DNA from: an uncultured Croceitalea sp.
GTDB taxonomy: Bacteria; Bacteroidota; Bacteroidia; Flavobacteriales; Flavobacteriaceae
Assembly: GCA_937926215.1 (NCBI GenBank)
Contig: CALEYA010000008.1
Span: 1-43,135, forward strand
Direction: 5' to 3'
Length of the DNA stretch: 43,135 bases
Part shown: positions 24,990-33,456 of the stretch, one piece after another
Layout of the letters: each line of letters begins with the position of its first letter
Numbering within the stretch: the first letter of the stretch is position 1
Notes under the pieces: generated by a model
The model's input: the letters and a program-made list of their open reading frames with translations, nothing else
What the model was told of the DNA's origin: nothing
The model's database searches: none
Made by a program: the position numbers and the translations under genes

Positions 24990-25006
24990 ATGTAAACGTT
25001 TACATT
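24989..25006. promoter_or_regulatory. Perfect 18-bp LacI-type operator upstream of the exporter-LacI operon
   Basis: AATGTAAACGTTTACATT equals its own reverse complement and has the AACGTT centre of LacI-family sites. A one-mismatch copy lies at 22390-22405. Position next to the -7 element fits autorepression by the LacI gene of this operon. Confidence 0.75.
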
Positions 25007-25054
25007 ACCGATGCTTTTCGAATTCAAGAACAATAATACCAAGGCTAGCCGCTG

Positions 25055-28000
25055 TTAATCGTTGGTGGTATAGACTTTGGGCGTGTCCCCATTTCTGCCT
25101 ACAATAAAATAAGTAAGCCCGTTTTTATCCGTAAAAGGTAAGATTTGTTTGACTTCCCCTTTAATAAAGAAACCTGTTTTCTGGTACGGAGACCATTCAA
25201 ATCCGTCATCTTTCTGTAGTAGAACCCCACCATTTAGCGCATCTAAGCGGGCAAATTGGGGTTTGAAATCATAATTGTTTCCTCCCAAGAGAATATCGGT
25301 TTTTCCATCCTTGTTCACGTCTGTACATGCTATGGCACAAAGGCATGAAAGCTGTACTTCTTTTGGTAGTGTTATAATTTCAAAATCGCCATTGCCATTA
25401 TTGATAGCGATAACGCTTTGGGAAGTATTGACTTTTTTGATTATGGTATTATCCATAACCTCTGGGGAGAAAAGATCATGTATCGTTTTTTGTGCGTAAT
25501 CCGAAAACTTCAGATTTTGTTTTTTTAAGGATACCAATTGATCTGTTAACTCTCTTTTTAAAGGAACAGGAACATCCTGACCATTAATAGAACGTGTAAT
25601 AATTTGTTCAATGGTTCCATTGTCATCAAAGTCATTAATATATAATTTTGCTTCATTTTCTTTGTTGGCATCATAAAGTATGTTGGAGCCCCGGTTACCC
25701 AATAGTAAGTCGATGTCCCCATCATTATCAATATCCTCAGCTTGAACAGTGTTCCACCAGCCGTATAAACTATCCAAACTGGTTTTCTTTGGACTTAGAC
25801 GTCTTCCATTGTTTTTAAAGACCTTTGGACTTGCCCAATCCCCAACGGTGATGAAGTCCTTTTTGGAATCCCCATCGATATCTGCCCAAACGGCATCGGT
25901 AAGCATTCCACTGTCTTTTAAAGCGAAAGCCCTATTCTCTGTAGCGTCAATGAAATTACCCTCTCCATCGTTTTCTAAGAAAAGATGATTGGGGTTTACC
26001 CCATAGATTCCCGGGACACTTCTACTGCTTATAACCACATCGATATCCCCGTCATTATCAAAATCATAGGGCGCAATTTTGGAAGTATTGTTTTGTGTAC
26101 TTGGTATGTTGGCCGCACTGCGGGTGTAATCCCCATTCCCATTGTTAAGATATAACCTATTGGCGTAGTTTTTTACTTGGTCAATAGTATTGCCGCCAGA
26201 GCCAACCAAGATATCCAAGTCTCCGTCATTATCCGCATCAAGGAATGCTGCGGCAGTATCCTCGAACAGCCTATCTTCCCTAAAAATATCCGGAGTTTTT
26301 GTAAGCTGTAGTTTGCCATTGCCTTTATGCAAATAAATTTTGGCAATTGCCCCTTTTGCCCCTCCAATAAAAACATCTTCATTACCATCTCCGTTTATAT
26401 CACCAACGGCCATTGCAGGTCCTTCTTGGGAGAGCATTTGTGTTACTAATCCTTCATAATTGAAATCCACATGTTTATCCTCTAGGTAGGGGGAGAGGTC
26501 GTTTTGAATTTCTTTGAATAGTTGCTTTTCGTTGGGTTTTTGGCTATTAAAAGCTGTAAGTGCCTCTTGTTGTTTTAGTAGTAGTAGGGAATTTGCTTCT
26601 GGGGAAGGAATAACCTGTACTTTGTTGTCAGGCCATATTACCCTTAAAGAATCTATTTCTTTAGACTCCCCAAGTCCAATGGTCATAGTATAGTCTACTG
26701 AAGATTGGAAACCCCTAGAGGGAATCAGTTCATTTCGTAAAATTTGGCCTTTCCTAAAAACTTCAACAACACTACCAACACCAAAGGTATTGGCACCAGT
26801 GCCTTGTAGTTTGACTTTTAAGTAATTGTTGGAATTCTTGTCCGAATTGTTTTTATAAACAAATAACGGTTGGTTAACGTTGTTAATTACCAGATCCAAA
26901 TCTCCATCATTATCTAAATCGCCGTAGGCCGCCCCGTTAGAAAAACTGGGTTCACCAAAGCCCCATTCTTCAGATCTATCACTAAAAAGCAATTCGCCAT
27001 TGTTTTTGAACGCATAGTTGGGAATAGGTGTGGAGGGCATGGCATCAATTACTTCTTGCTTTTGATCCTTATTCCCATACACCGCCGTTTGCTGTCTTGT
27101 TACGTCTTCAAAAAAATCGATAAAATCTTGATTGGTAAGATCATGATAAATACCGTTACAGACAAAAATATCCCGATAGCCGTCATTATCCATATCAAAA
27201 AGTAGTGCGCCCCAACTCCAGTCGGTACTGGAAACGCCACTATAATTCGCAATTTCGGAAAATGAGTTTCCTTGGTTCAGTTGCAAAGAGTTTTGCATGT
27301 ATTGGTGGTAGTAGTCGTTTCTAAGTTTTAGCTGGTAGGTATCGTAGGGTTCAAAGTTTGTGGTGTTCTTTAAACGGGCATCCCCTTCCGGTAGCATATC
27401 GGTCACAAAAATATCCGACTTTCCATCATTATTGATGTCTGCCATATCTGCCCCCATTGAAAAAAGACTTAGATGGCCCGCCCAGTTTTTGATGTCTTCT
27501 TTAAACGTTCCGTCTTGGTTATTGATATAAAGATAATCGTGCTCAAAAAAGTCATTGGAGATATAAATATCTGGGTAGAGGTCATTGTTGACATCGCCTA
27601 TGGTAACCCCCAAACCAAAACCTATTAGACTCCCAAAAATGTTGGCTTCCTCGCTAACATCGTTAAAAGTGCCATTATCGTTACGTAATAATTTATCCCC
27701 CCCACCTTTAAGTTCCTTAGCTATGTCCCATTTGTCCGCTCTTAAGTCCCGTTTATTTTCGTAACCTAAGCTGGCAACGGGTATAAAGCTATTGTTAAGG
27801 AGGTAAACATCCAAATCTCCATCTTTATCATAGTCAAAGAACGCTGCATGTGTGGTAAAGCCACTATCTGCTAGTTGATATTGCTCAGCACTTTCGGTAA
27901 AGGTAAGATCGCCATTATTAATAAAGAGTTCATTTTTTTGATCATCGCCTTTTATATAACCGGCGTTGCACACATAAAGATCTAAGAGACCGTCAGCATT

Positions 28001-28387
28001 AATGTCGACCATAACAACTCCGGTAGACCAAGCTTTGTTACCATCAACATTTGCAGTCTGGGTTATATCCTCAAAGCTAAAATCACCTTTATTTAAATAC
28101 AGTTTGTTCTTTCCGCGGTTAGAGGTAAGGTAAATGTCCGGAAGGTCGTCGTTGTTGATATCACCTATGGCAACGCCACCGCCATTGTAGAAATTGCGAT
28201 AGAAAAAAATATTAAAATCTTCTTCGTTTTCAATGGTGTTGATGAAGTCAATGCCCGTTTTAGTGGCATCTAATTTTGTAAATAAGGAAGATTCCTGAGT
28301 TATATTATTGGTTGGATCATCTGATTTGGATTTACACCCATACACAAAAACGACAAGTACGATGAAAGAAAAAAAATATTTGAACAC
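25055..28387 (-). CDS. Giant VCBS/FG-GAP repeat lipoprotein with ASPIC/UnbV domain (paralogue 3)
   Basis: A 1110-residue lipoprotein (MFKYFFSFIVLVVFVYGC, Cys18) with the same plan as the two at 12816-19372: FG-GAP/VCBS loops (GVAIGDINNDDLPDIYL, AFFDYDKDGDLDVYL, YGDLDNDGDLDLVINN), an ASPIC/UnbV domain at about 520-600 (FGVGSVVEVFRKG, RGFQSSVDYTMTIGLG, IDSLRVIWPDN) and a second propeller series. The start is GTG at 28387; an in-frame stop lies 24 bases or so upstream and there is no ATG near the signal. It is downstream of SusD on the same strand but separated by 227 bases and a strong terminator. No SusE/SusF-like gene is present, so it may serve as the surface partner of the SusC/SusD pair. 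This is inference. Confidence 0.85.
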   Translation of the reverse strand: MFKYFFSFIVLVVFVYGCKSKSDDPTNNITQESSLFTKLDATKTGIDFINTIENEEDFNIFFYRNFYNGGGVAIGDINNDDLPDIYLTSNRGKNKLYLNKGDFSFEDITQTANVDGNKAWSTGVVMVDINADGLLDLYVCNAGYIKGDDQKNELFINNGDLTFTESAEQYQLADSGFTTHAAFFDYDKDGDLDVYLLNNSFIPVASLGYENKRDLRADKWDIAKELKGGGDKLLRNDNGTFNDVSEEANIFGSLIGFGLGVTIGDVNNDLYPDIYISNDFFEHDYLYINNQDGTFKEDIKNWAGHLSLFSMGADMADINNDGKSDIFVTDMLPEGDARLKNTTNFEPYDTYQLKLRNDYYHQYMQNSLQLNQGNSFSEIANYSGVSSTDWSWGALLFDMDNDGYRDIFVCNGIYHDLTNQDFIDFFEDVTRQQTAVYGNKDQKQEVIDAMPSTPIPNYAFKNNGELLFSDRSEEWGFGEPSFSNGAAYGDLDNDGDLDLVINNVNQPLFVYKNNSDKNSNNYLKVKLQGTGANTFGVGSVVEVFRKGQILRNELIPSRGFQSSVDYTMTIGLGESKEIDSLRVIWPDNKVQVIPSPEANSLLLLKQQEALTAFNSQKPNEKQLFKEIQNDLSPYLEDKHVDFNYEGLVTQMLSQEGPAMAVGDINGDGNEDVFIGGAKGAIAKIYLHKGNGKLQLTKTPDIFREDRLFEDTAAAFLDADNDGDLDILVGSGGNTIDQVKNYANRLYLNNGNGDYTRSAANIPSTQNNTSKIAPYDFDNDGDIDVVISSRSVPGIYGVNPNHLFLENDGEGNFIDATENRAFALKDSGMLTDAVWADIDGDSKKDFITVGDWASPKVFKNNGRRLSPKKTSLDSLYGWWNTVQAEDIDNDGDIDLLLGNRGSNILYDANKENEAKLYINDFDDNGTIEQIITRSINGQDVPVPLKRELTDQLVSLKKQNLKFSDYAQKTIHDLFSPEVMDNTIIKKVNTSQSVIAINNGNGDFEIITLPKEVQLSCLCAIACTDVNKDGKTDILLGGNNYDFKPQFARLDALNGGVLLQKDDGFEWSPYQKTGFFIKGEVKQILPFTDKNGLTYFIVGRNGDTPKVYTTND

Positions 28388-28558
28388 TATTAAGCTTTTT
28401 TGAAGTTGGTCTTATATACGAACCAGAATTAACTACTTAAAATGGAAAACTAAACTACTGAATTTTAGATGAACTGTAAGAAGACGTAAGTTAAAATACT
28501 ACCGCCGCGAGTACTTCAGAAATAAATGAAGTTGGTGTAGGGGCTGTTGATTGTGATT

Positions 28559-28592
28559 AAAAAAAGGGCTTATATTTTAATATAAGCCCTTT
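28559..28592 (-). terminator. Rho-independent terminator after susC-susD
   Basis: The arms AAAGGGCTTATATT (28563-28576) and AATATAAGCCCTTT (28579-28592) pair perfectly over 14 bp around a 2-base loop. On the minus strand a run of seven T follows (28565-28559). It lies 22 bases after the SusD stop. The right-hand side lacks a T-run of similar length, so it acts mainly on leftward transcripts. The rest of the 28388-28614 gap shows no gene. Confidence 0.85.
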
Positions 28593-28614
28593 AGTATTGC
28601 CATTGAAAAATGTA

Positions 28615-30135
28615 TTAGTATCCTTCGTTCTGTGTTAAGTTAGGATTGGTAGCAATTGCATCAGCCGGAATAGGAAATTTTACCCTAAATGGCTCTTGAA
28701 CTGTTTTCATTTCCCAAGTATCCGCAAAAGTGCCAAATCGCACTTGATCCATTCTTCTCCAGTTTTCTGCATTCAATTCCCGCATTCTTATATCCAACAT
28801 GTCCTCTAAAGCAACGGAGCCTAGAGGGGCAGCACCTGCTCTTATTCTAATGGAGTTAACATCAGCTAATGCAGCTGGACCACCAGAACCTCCCCTTAGC
28901 GTCGCTTCGGCACGCATGAGAACGGCATCTGATAATCTAAAGAAAACAGCATCATTAGTTGGTGCTGGGAATCCATTATCCCCTCGTTGGGGGTATTTAA
29001 CCACGCGAAGCCCATTACGTTCATTATTAACTTCTAAACTTGTTAATAGTTCATCTTCATATATCAACAGGTTTCCTTGCCTGTCAAATAGATTGTTACC
29101 ATCGCCATCTAGCTGCTGACCTCTTAGGTATCCTGTGGAAACCCCGTTGAAATCTGGACCAGCAAGACCCAATCGAGCATCATCAGCAGGATCGTTGGAA
29201 CCGAATAACCTAAAATTCTCTGTAAGTGTAACAAAACCATTCCATCCAGTTTGGGAAGTTTGCAACATGTTAAATACTCTGTTTCCGGTAAACGTATCCA
29301 AGATGAAAATAACTTCAGAGTTAGTGGTTAAGTCCCAAATGTCAAAATAGTTGTCACTTGTATCCAGTTCAAATCCTAAAGCTTCAATAGCATTAACATC
29401 TGCTATTACGGAATTCATATCACCAGCTGTACCAGTAAACGCCTCACCATTTAACTGCAATTTGGCACGTAGCATTAGGGCCATAGCCTCTCCTGCCTGA
29501 GCTAGGGGGCCGTCTGGACCGTGAGAGGAAAGATTTCCGCTTGAAATCGCAGTATTCAAATCATCCAAAATAAAGTCAAAGGCTGCCTGCGCGTTTAATA
29601 CTTCTGGATCAACATCAACCCCATCATTTACCCCCCTAAAAGGTACTTGACCAAACCAATCCAATATCCAGAACATGTTAAATGCCCTAAGGACTCTTGC
29701 TTGGGCAGCAATTTCATCAGATGGATTCGAAGTTGGATCCAAAAGCTGGGTTGCAGCTAAGATTTGAGAATTACGGTTGTTCCACGCATTTCGAACATAG
29801 TTATGTTGTGCATCCCAAGTATGGTTATGCAGGGTTCTCCAGATACCATTGTCACTCCAGTCAACTCCTCTTGTTAATACTGCAATACCATCAGCACTAA
29901 CCTCCATTAATGCATATTCATTAGCTTGATCACCCATATTCTCAATACCATTGTAAAGAGATTCTAAGGAGTTAGCGGTATTGGCAACACCACCAAAAGT
30001 TCCTTCTGCAGATTCAATGGACACAGAATCCTGAAATTCAGGCTCCAAGTCCGTACAAGCTTGTCCCAATACCAGGGCCAAGGCTACACCAGTGTACCTG
30101 GTGATTTGATTTGTAAACATTTTTTTTCTCATCAT
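28615..30135 (-). CDS. SusD/RagB family outer-membrane lipoprotein
   Basis: A 506-residue SusD-like protein with a lipoprotein signal ending LVLGQAC (Cys27). It has the alpha-helical TPR-type core of the family (ARVLRAFNMFWILDWFGQVPFR at about 147-168, with an AAFDFILDDLNTAI helix) and the usual C-terminal end: RMRELNAENWRRMDQVRFG and FPIPADAIATNPNLTQNEGY. SusD proteins form the lid of a TonB-dependent SusC transporter and help capture oligomers at the cell surface. It begins 13 bases after the SusC stop, so the two form an operon. Three closely spaced ATG codons (30135, 30132, 30120) are possible starts. The substrate is not shown by sequence. Confidence 0.92.
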   Translation of the reverse strand: MMRKKMFTNQITRYTGVALALVLGQACTDLEPEFQDSVSIESAEGTFGGVANTANSLESLYNGIENMGDQANEYALMEVSADGIAVLTRGVDWSDNGIWRTLHNHTWDAQHNYVRNAWNNRNSQILAATQLLDPTSNPSDEIAAQARVLRAFNMFWILDWFGQVPFRGVNDGVDVDPEVLNAQAAFDFILDDLNTAISSGNLSSHGPDGPLAQAGEAMALMLRAKLQLNGEAFTGTAGDMNSVIADVNAIEALGFELDTSDNYFDIWDLTTNSEVIFILDTFTGNRVFNMLQTSQTGWNGFVTLTENFRLFGSNDPADDARLGLAGPDFNGVSTGYLRGQQLDGDGNNLFDRQGNLLIYEDELLTSLEVNNERNGLRVVKYPQRGDNGFPAPTNDAVFFRLSDAVLMRAEATLRGGSGGPAALADVNSIRIRAGAAPLGSVALEDMLDIRMRELNAENWRRMDQVRFGTFADTWEMKTVQEPFRVKFPIPADAIATNPNLTQNEGY

Positions 30136-30148
30136 TTCTTTTTTTTAT

Positions 30149-33124
30149 TTAAAAACTTGCATTAAACCCTAAAGATATAGTTGTAGGTCTAGGAAAAGCG
30201 GTAAGATCAATACCTAGTGAAGGTACATTTCCAATAGACCTATTTACAGATACCTCTGGGTCCTGACCACTATAGTCAGTGATAACAAATAGGTTTTGCG
30301 CATTGGCAAAGAGGCGTAAGTTACTAAAAATACTGTTTTCAGATAGATTAAAGTTGTGGCCAATGGTCACGTTCTGAAGTCTTAAGAACGAACCGTCCTC
30401 CAAAAATCTAGTAGAAACCTCGGCAGGGTTAAAAGGATTTTCAACACCAATAAACGGAAGAACATCCGCAGTTACGTTTCTACCTTGGGAAAGGTTACCA
30501 ATGGTAAAGAATGCATTTCTGTTGTTGTTATAAACAGACTGACCAAACAATCCATTAAAGAAAATACTTGCATCCCAGTTCTTGTAACGGAAATTTTGGG
30601 TAAAACCAAGGGTTACATCTGGTAAAGCACTTTCCCCAACAAATACCTGAGCACCTTCATTTAAAAAGATATTTCCTCCAGATACGGGGTCAATTCCTTG
30701 AAAATCCCTTACAAAGAAGCTGAAAATAGGTTGATCGTTGGCTATGCGTTGTGCAAAAGCACCTGTAAGACCAGGTCCGTTAATTTGACCCGTATCCAAT
30801 GCTGGACCGTCGTAATTTTCAACGATGTTATCATTGAATCCTATGTTAAAGTTGATATCCCATGAGAAATCTTCCGTTTCAACAGGGATATAGTTCAAGC
30901 TCAATTCTACCCCTTTGTTAACGATGTCACCATCAATATTCTGGAAGAAGAACGGCTGTACCGCTGGTTGCGCACTATTAATTTGCAGAAGGAAGTCCGT
31001 AGTAGTCCTATTATAGTATTCTAAAGAACCGGAGAACTTGTTATCAGCAAATGCAAAATCTACACCAATGTTTGTTGTTGTGGTTTCCTCCCATTTCAAA
31101 TCAGGGTTGTCAAAAGCAACAATTCCTGTACCTCCGGGATTAAATGTTCCACCATTATCAATACCACCCGTATTAAAACGCTCTCTTTGGCTAAACTGGT
31201 TAGAACCTAAACCTTCTTGGTTACCAACAACACCGTAAGCTGCTCTTAACTTGAAACGATCAAAGAATTCTGGGAACCAATCTTCTTGGGACAACTCCCA
31301 AGACGCACCAACTGCACCAAAGGTACCGTATCTGTTATTAGCACCAAAACGAGATGATCCATCAACACGAACTGTTCCAGAGAAGTTGAACTTACCAGCT
31401 AAGGAGTAGTTACCTCTTAAAAAGAAGGACTGCAATTCATCACGTGTTAAGGAACTATTGGCTGCAAAAACTTCAGCAGAAGCAATATTGTTCACCATTT
31501 GGAACAAATCAGTGGTTCTAAATCTAGAAGCTTCTAAAAATATCGTTTCGGTAACAAACTCTTGATAAGAATGACCTAAAGTTAAATCCAAAACATCTTC
31601 ACCAAACGATTTGTTGTAATTAAAATAAGATTCCCAAGTAGTATTCGTTAAATCAAACTCGTTTAAGGTAGCTCTACCTGTACCTAGAGTAGGTGCGGAG
31701 TTAAACAGCGATGAAATTGCTGAATTTGCAGATGAGGTAGATTTATCTAAACCAATGGAGGTTTTAAAACTTAAATTATCCGTGAATCTATACTGTGCAC
31801 TTAAGTTGATCAAAGCCCTAAACGTGCTTGAGGTATTTCTAGTTAATCCTAGAACAGCCAATGGATTCCTAGTTTCAAAGGTTGGTTGATTAAAAGAAGT
31901 TCCATCAGCTTGAAAGATGGGTCTGGTAGGATTAAAGGCGTAAGCTGTAGCTAACAAATCTCCCCTTGCATTCGGATCATCCGAAATTGGAGGACGTCGA
32001 GATTCAATATTAGAAATGGTTGCTTGCGTAGACAAGGTCAACTTATCATCAAAGAAACGCTGCGTGGCATTTATCCTTGCTGTTATCCTATCAAAGGTAC
32101 TATCCTCAACTTCACCTTCTTGATCCTGGTAGCCAAAAGACATTCTGTAATTACCACTCTCATTACCTGCACCATAGGAAAGGTTATAATTTTGGGTAAA
32201 AGAAGTTCTAAAGATTTCATCTTGGAAATTGTTATTTGCCCCAAAATCTTGACCGGTTGCTCCTAAATCCGATTGTGCTTGTAAAAACTGCTCTCTGTTT
32301 AAGATATCAATTTGATTAGGTACATAACCTACAGAATAGGTAGAAGAAAATTCTAAAACACCTTTTTGGGAACCTCCACTTTTAGTTGTGATCAAAACAA
32401 CACCGTTTGCTCCACGGGACCCATAGATTGCCGTAGCGGAAGCATCTTTCAAAATGTCAATACTGGCAATATCATTTGGGTTTAAGAAGCTCAAAGGGTC
32501 TAAAGCTGCAGCAGAACCAATATCGGTTGTACCTCCACCTGTTCCGGCCGAAGTATTACCTCCACTTAAAGGAATACCATCTACCACATAAAGTGGATTG
32601 TTGTTCGCCCTTACGGATGCCGTACCACGAATACGTACATTGACCGCAGCACCTGGCTCCCCAGTTGTGGCAGAAATTTGTACACCTGCCGTTTTACCTT
32701 GAATCAACTGTTGTGGGTTTACGATAACCCCCTTGTTGAATTCCTCGGCCTTCACACTTTCTACGGCACCAACCGTAGTTCTACGGTTTTGGGTACCATA
32801 ACCAACAACAACAACTTCATCCAACTCACTTGCATTCTCTTCAAGGGTTACATTGATCGTTGTTTGTCCATTGACAGCAACTTCTTGTGCAGAGAAACCG
32901 ATGTAGCTGAAAACAAGAACAGCATCTGCGGCAACATCATTCAAGGTATAGTTCCCGTCAAAATCTGTTTGGGTACCATTTGTCGTGCCTTTTACAACGA
33001 CACTTGCTCCTGGTAAAGGACCATTTGCATCCGAAACCGTACCGGACACCGTCTGGGCTTGCACTACAAAAAAGCATAAGAATGCTCCCAGAAGTGTTAA
33101 GCCTTTTGCTAACGTAATCTTCAT
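30149..33124 (-). CDS. SusC/RagA family TonB-linked outer-membrane transporter
   Basis: A 991-residue TonB-dependent transporter with a Sec signal (cleavage after FFVVQA), an N-terminal carboxypeptidase-like domain (VSGTVSDANGPLPGASVVVKG, DGNYTL), the ELDEVVVVGYGTQ TonB-box region at about 102-114, a plug domain (VRIRGTASVRANNNPLYVVDGIPL) and a 22-strand barrel ending in LGFNASF. This is the SusC family, which with SusD imports oligomers, commonly glycans or peptides. It is relatively short for the family, whose members are often 1000-1100 residues. A LacI-type palindrome lies 94 bases upstream and the regulator at 33457 is divergent, so control by that regulator is plausible. Confidence 0.93.
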   Translation of the reverse strand: MKITLAKGLTLLGAFLCFFVVQAQTVSGTVSDANGPLPGASVVVKGTTNGTQTDFDGNYTLNDVAADAVLVFSYIGFSAQEVAVNGQTTINVTLEENASELDEVVVVGYGTQNRRTTVGAVESVKAEEFNKGVIVNPQQLIQGKTAGVQISATTGEPGAAVNVRIRGTASVRANNNPLYVVDGIPLSGGNTSAGTGGGTTDIGSAAALDPLSFLNPNDIASIDILKDASATAIYGSRGANGVVLITTKSGGSQKGVLEFSSTYSVGYVPNQIDILNREQFLQAQSDLGATGQDFGANNNFQDEIFRTSFTQNYNLSYGAGNESGNYRMSFGYQDQEGEVEDSTFDRITARINATQRFFDDKLTLSTQATISNIESRRPPISDDPNARGDLLATAYAFNPTRPIFQADGTSFNQPTFETRNPLAVLGLTRNTSSTFRALINLSAQYRFTDNLSFKTSIGLDKSTSSANSAISSLFNSAPTLGTGRATLNEFDLTNTTWESYFNYNKSFGEDVLDLTLGHSYQEFVTETIFLEASRFRTTDLFQMVNNIASAEVFAANSSLTRDELQSFFLRGNYSLAGKFNFSGTVRVDGSSRFGANNRYGTFGAVGASWELSQEDWFPEFFDRFKLRAAYGVVGNQEGLGSNQFSQRERFNTGGIDNGGTFNPGGTGIVAFDNPDLKWEETTTTNIGVDFAFADNKFSGSLEYYNRTTTDFLLQINSAQPAVQPFFFQNIDGDIVNKGVELSLNYIPVETEDFSWDINFNIGFNDNIVENYDGPALDTGQINGPGLTGAFAQRIANDQPIFSFFVRDFQGIDPVSGGNIFLNEGAQVFVGESALPDVTLGFTQNFRYKNWDASIFFNGLFGQSVYNNNRNAFFTIGNLSQGRNVTADVLPFIGVENPFNPAEVSTRFLEDGSFLRLQNVTIGHNFNLSENSIFSNLRLFANAQNLFVITDYSGQDPEVSVNRSIGNVPSLGIDLTAFPRPTTISLGFNASF

Positions 33125-33164
33125 AAAAATTGATTTTAAGTTTAGTTAATTTAAATTCAAGCGT

Positions 33165-33172
33165 TAAACATA
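33165..33172 (-). promoter_or_regulatory. Possible -7 element of the susC-susD operon
   Basis: On the minus strand TATGTTTA differs from TAnnTTTG in one position, 40 bases before the SusC start. No good -33 TTG lies at the usual distance, so the promoter may need an activator bound at the palindrome at 33218-33233. Confidence 0.3.
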
Positions 33173-33217
33173 TATAAAAAAAGTGTTAAATTATGGTTAG
33201 GGCGGAAACTCGAAACA

Positions 33218-33233
33218 ACGAAAACGGTTTCGT
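33218..33233. promoter_or_regulatory. LacI-type operator-like palindrome upstream of susC
   Basis: ACGAAAACGGTTTCGT is an inverted repeat with one mismatched pair. The composition is typical of LacI/GalR sites, but it differs from the operator pair of the sulfonate-like module (22390 and 24989). It lies about 45 bases upstream of the possible -7 element, a position more suited to activation than to blocking polymerase. Confidence 0.5.
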
Positions 33234-33295
33234 GTTGATAACTTTGAGTATGTGCCTTCCTGATAATTTATAACACCCTAAATTATATATTTCTC

Positions 33296-33328
33296 AAAAA
33301 AAAGGTGCGAAATCTATGAAATTGCACC
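33296..33328 (-). terminator. Small hairpin plus T-run on the minus strand within the lacI-susC gap
   Basis: GGTGC (33304-33308) and GCACC (33324-33328) form a 5-bp stem with a 15-base loop. On the minus strand eight T follow (33303-33296). It faces left toward susC but lies upstream of the probable susC promoter, so it would stop read-through or antisense transcripts. The rest of the 332-base gap between susC and lacI holds the operator-like sites listed and no visible gene. Confidence 0.4.
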
Positions 33329-33410
33329 AATGATGACAAATATACTATTTTTATCGACTATTAAAAATTGTGTTAAATTATCTGTTTTCTATCAAAACTG
33401 TTTGCCAATT

Positions 33411-33439
33411 TTTGGGACGGATAATTATCCGTATTTTCA
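33411..33439 (+). promoter_or_regulatory. Predicted promoter of the second lacI gene
   Basis: TTTG (33411-33414), a 17-base spacer and TATTTTCA (33432-33439) resemble a Bacteroidota promoter, with a weak -7 element. The spacer is almost filled by the perfect palindrome at 33417-33432. The start codon follows 17 bases after the -7 element. Confidence 0.35.
33417..33432. promoter_or_regulatory. Perfect 16-bp palindrome directly upstream of the second lacI gene
   Basis: ACGGATAATTATCCGT equals its own reverse complement. It lies 24 bases before the LacI start codon and in the spacer of the predicted promoter, as expected of an autoregulatory site. Its AATT centre is unlike the usual CG-centred LacI operators, so another factor is possible. 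Confidence 0.6.
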
Positions 33440-33456
33440 TTTTCTGAATTTTTTTT

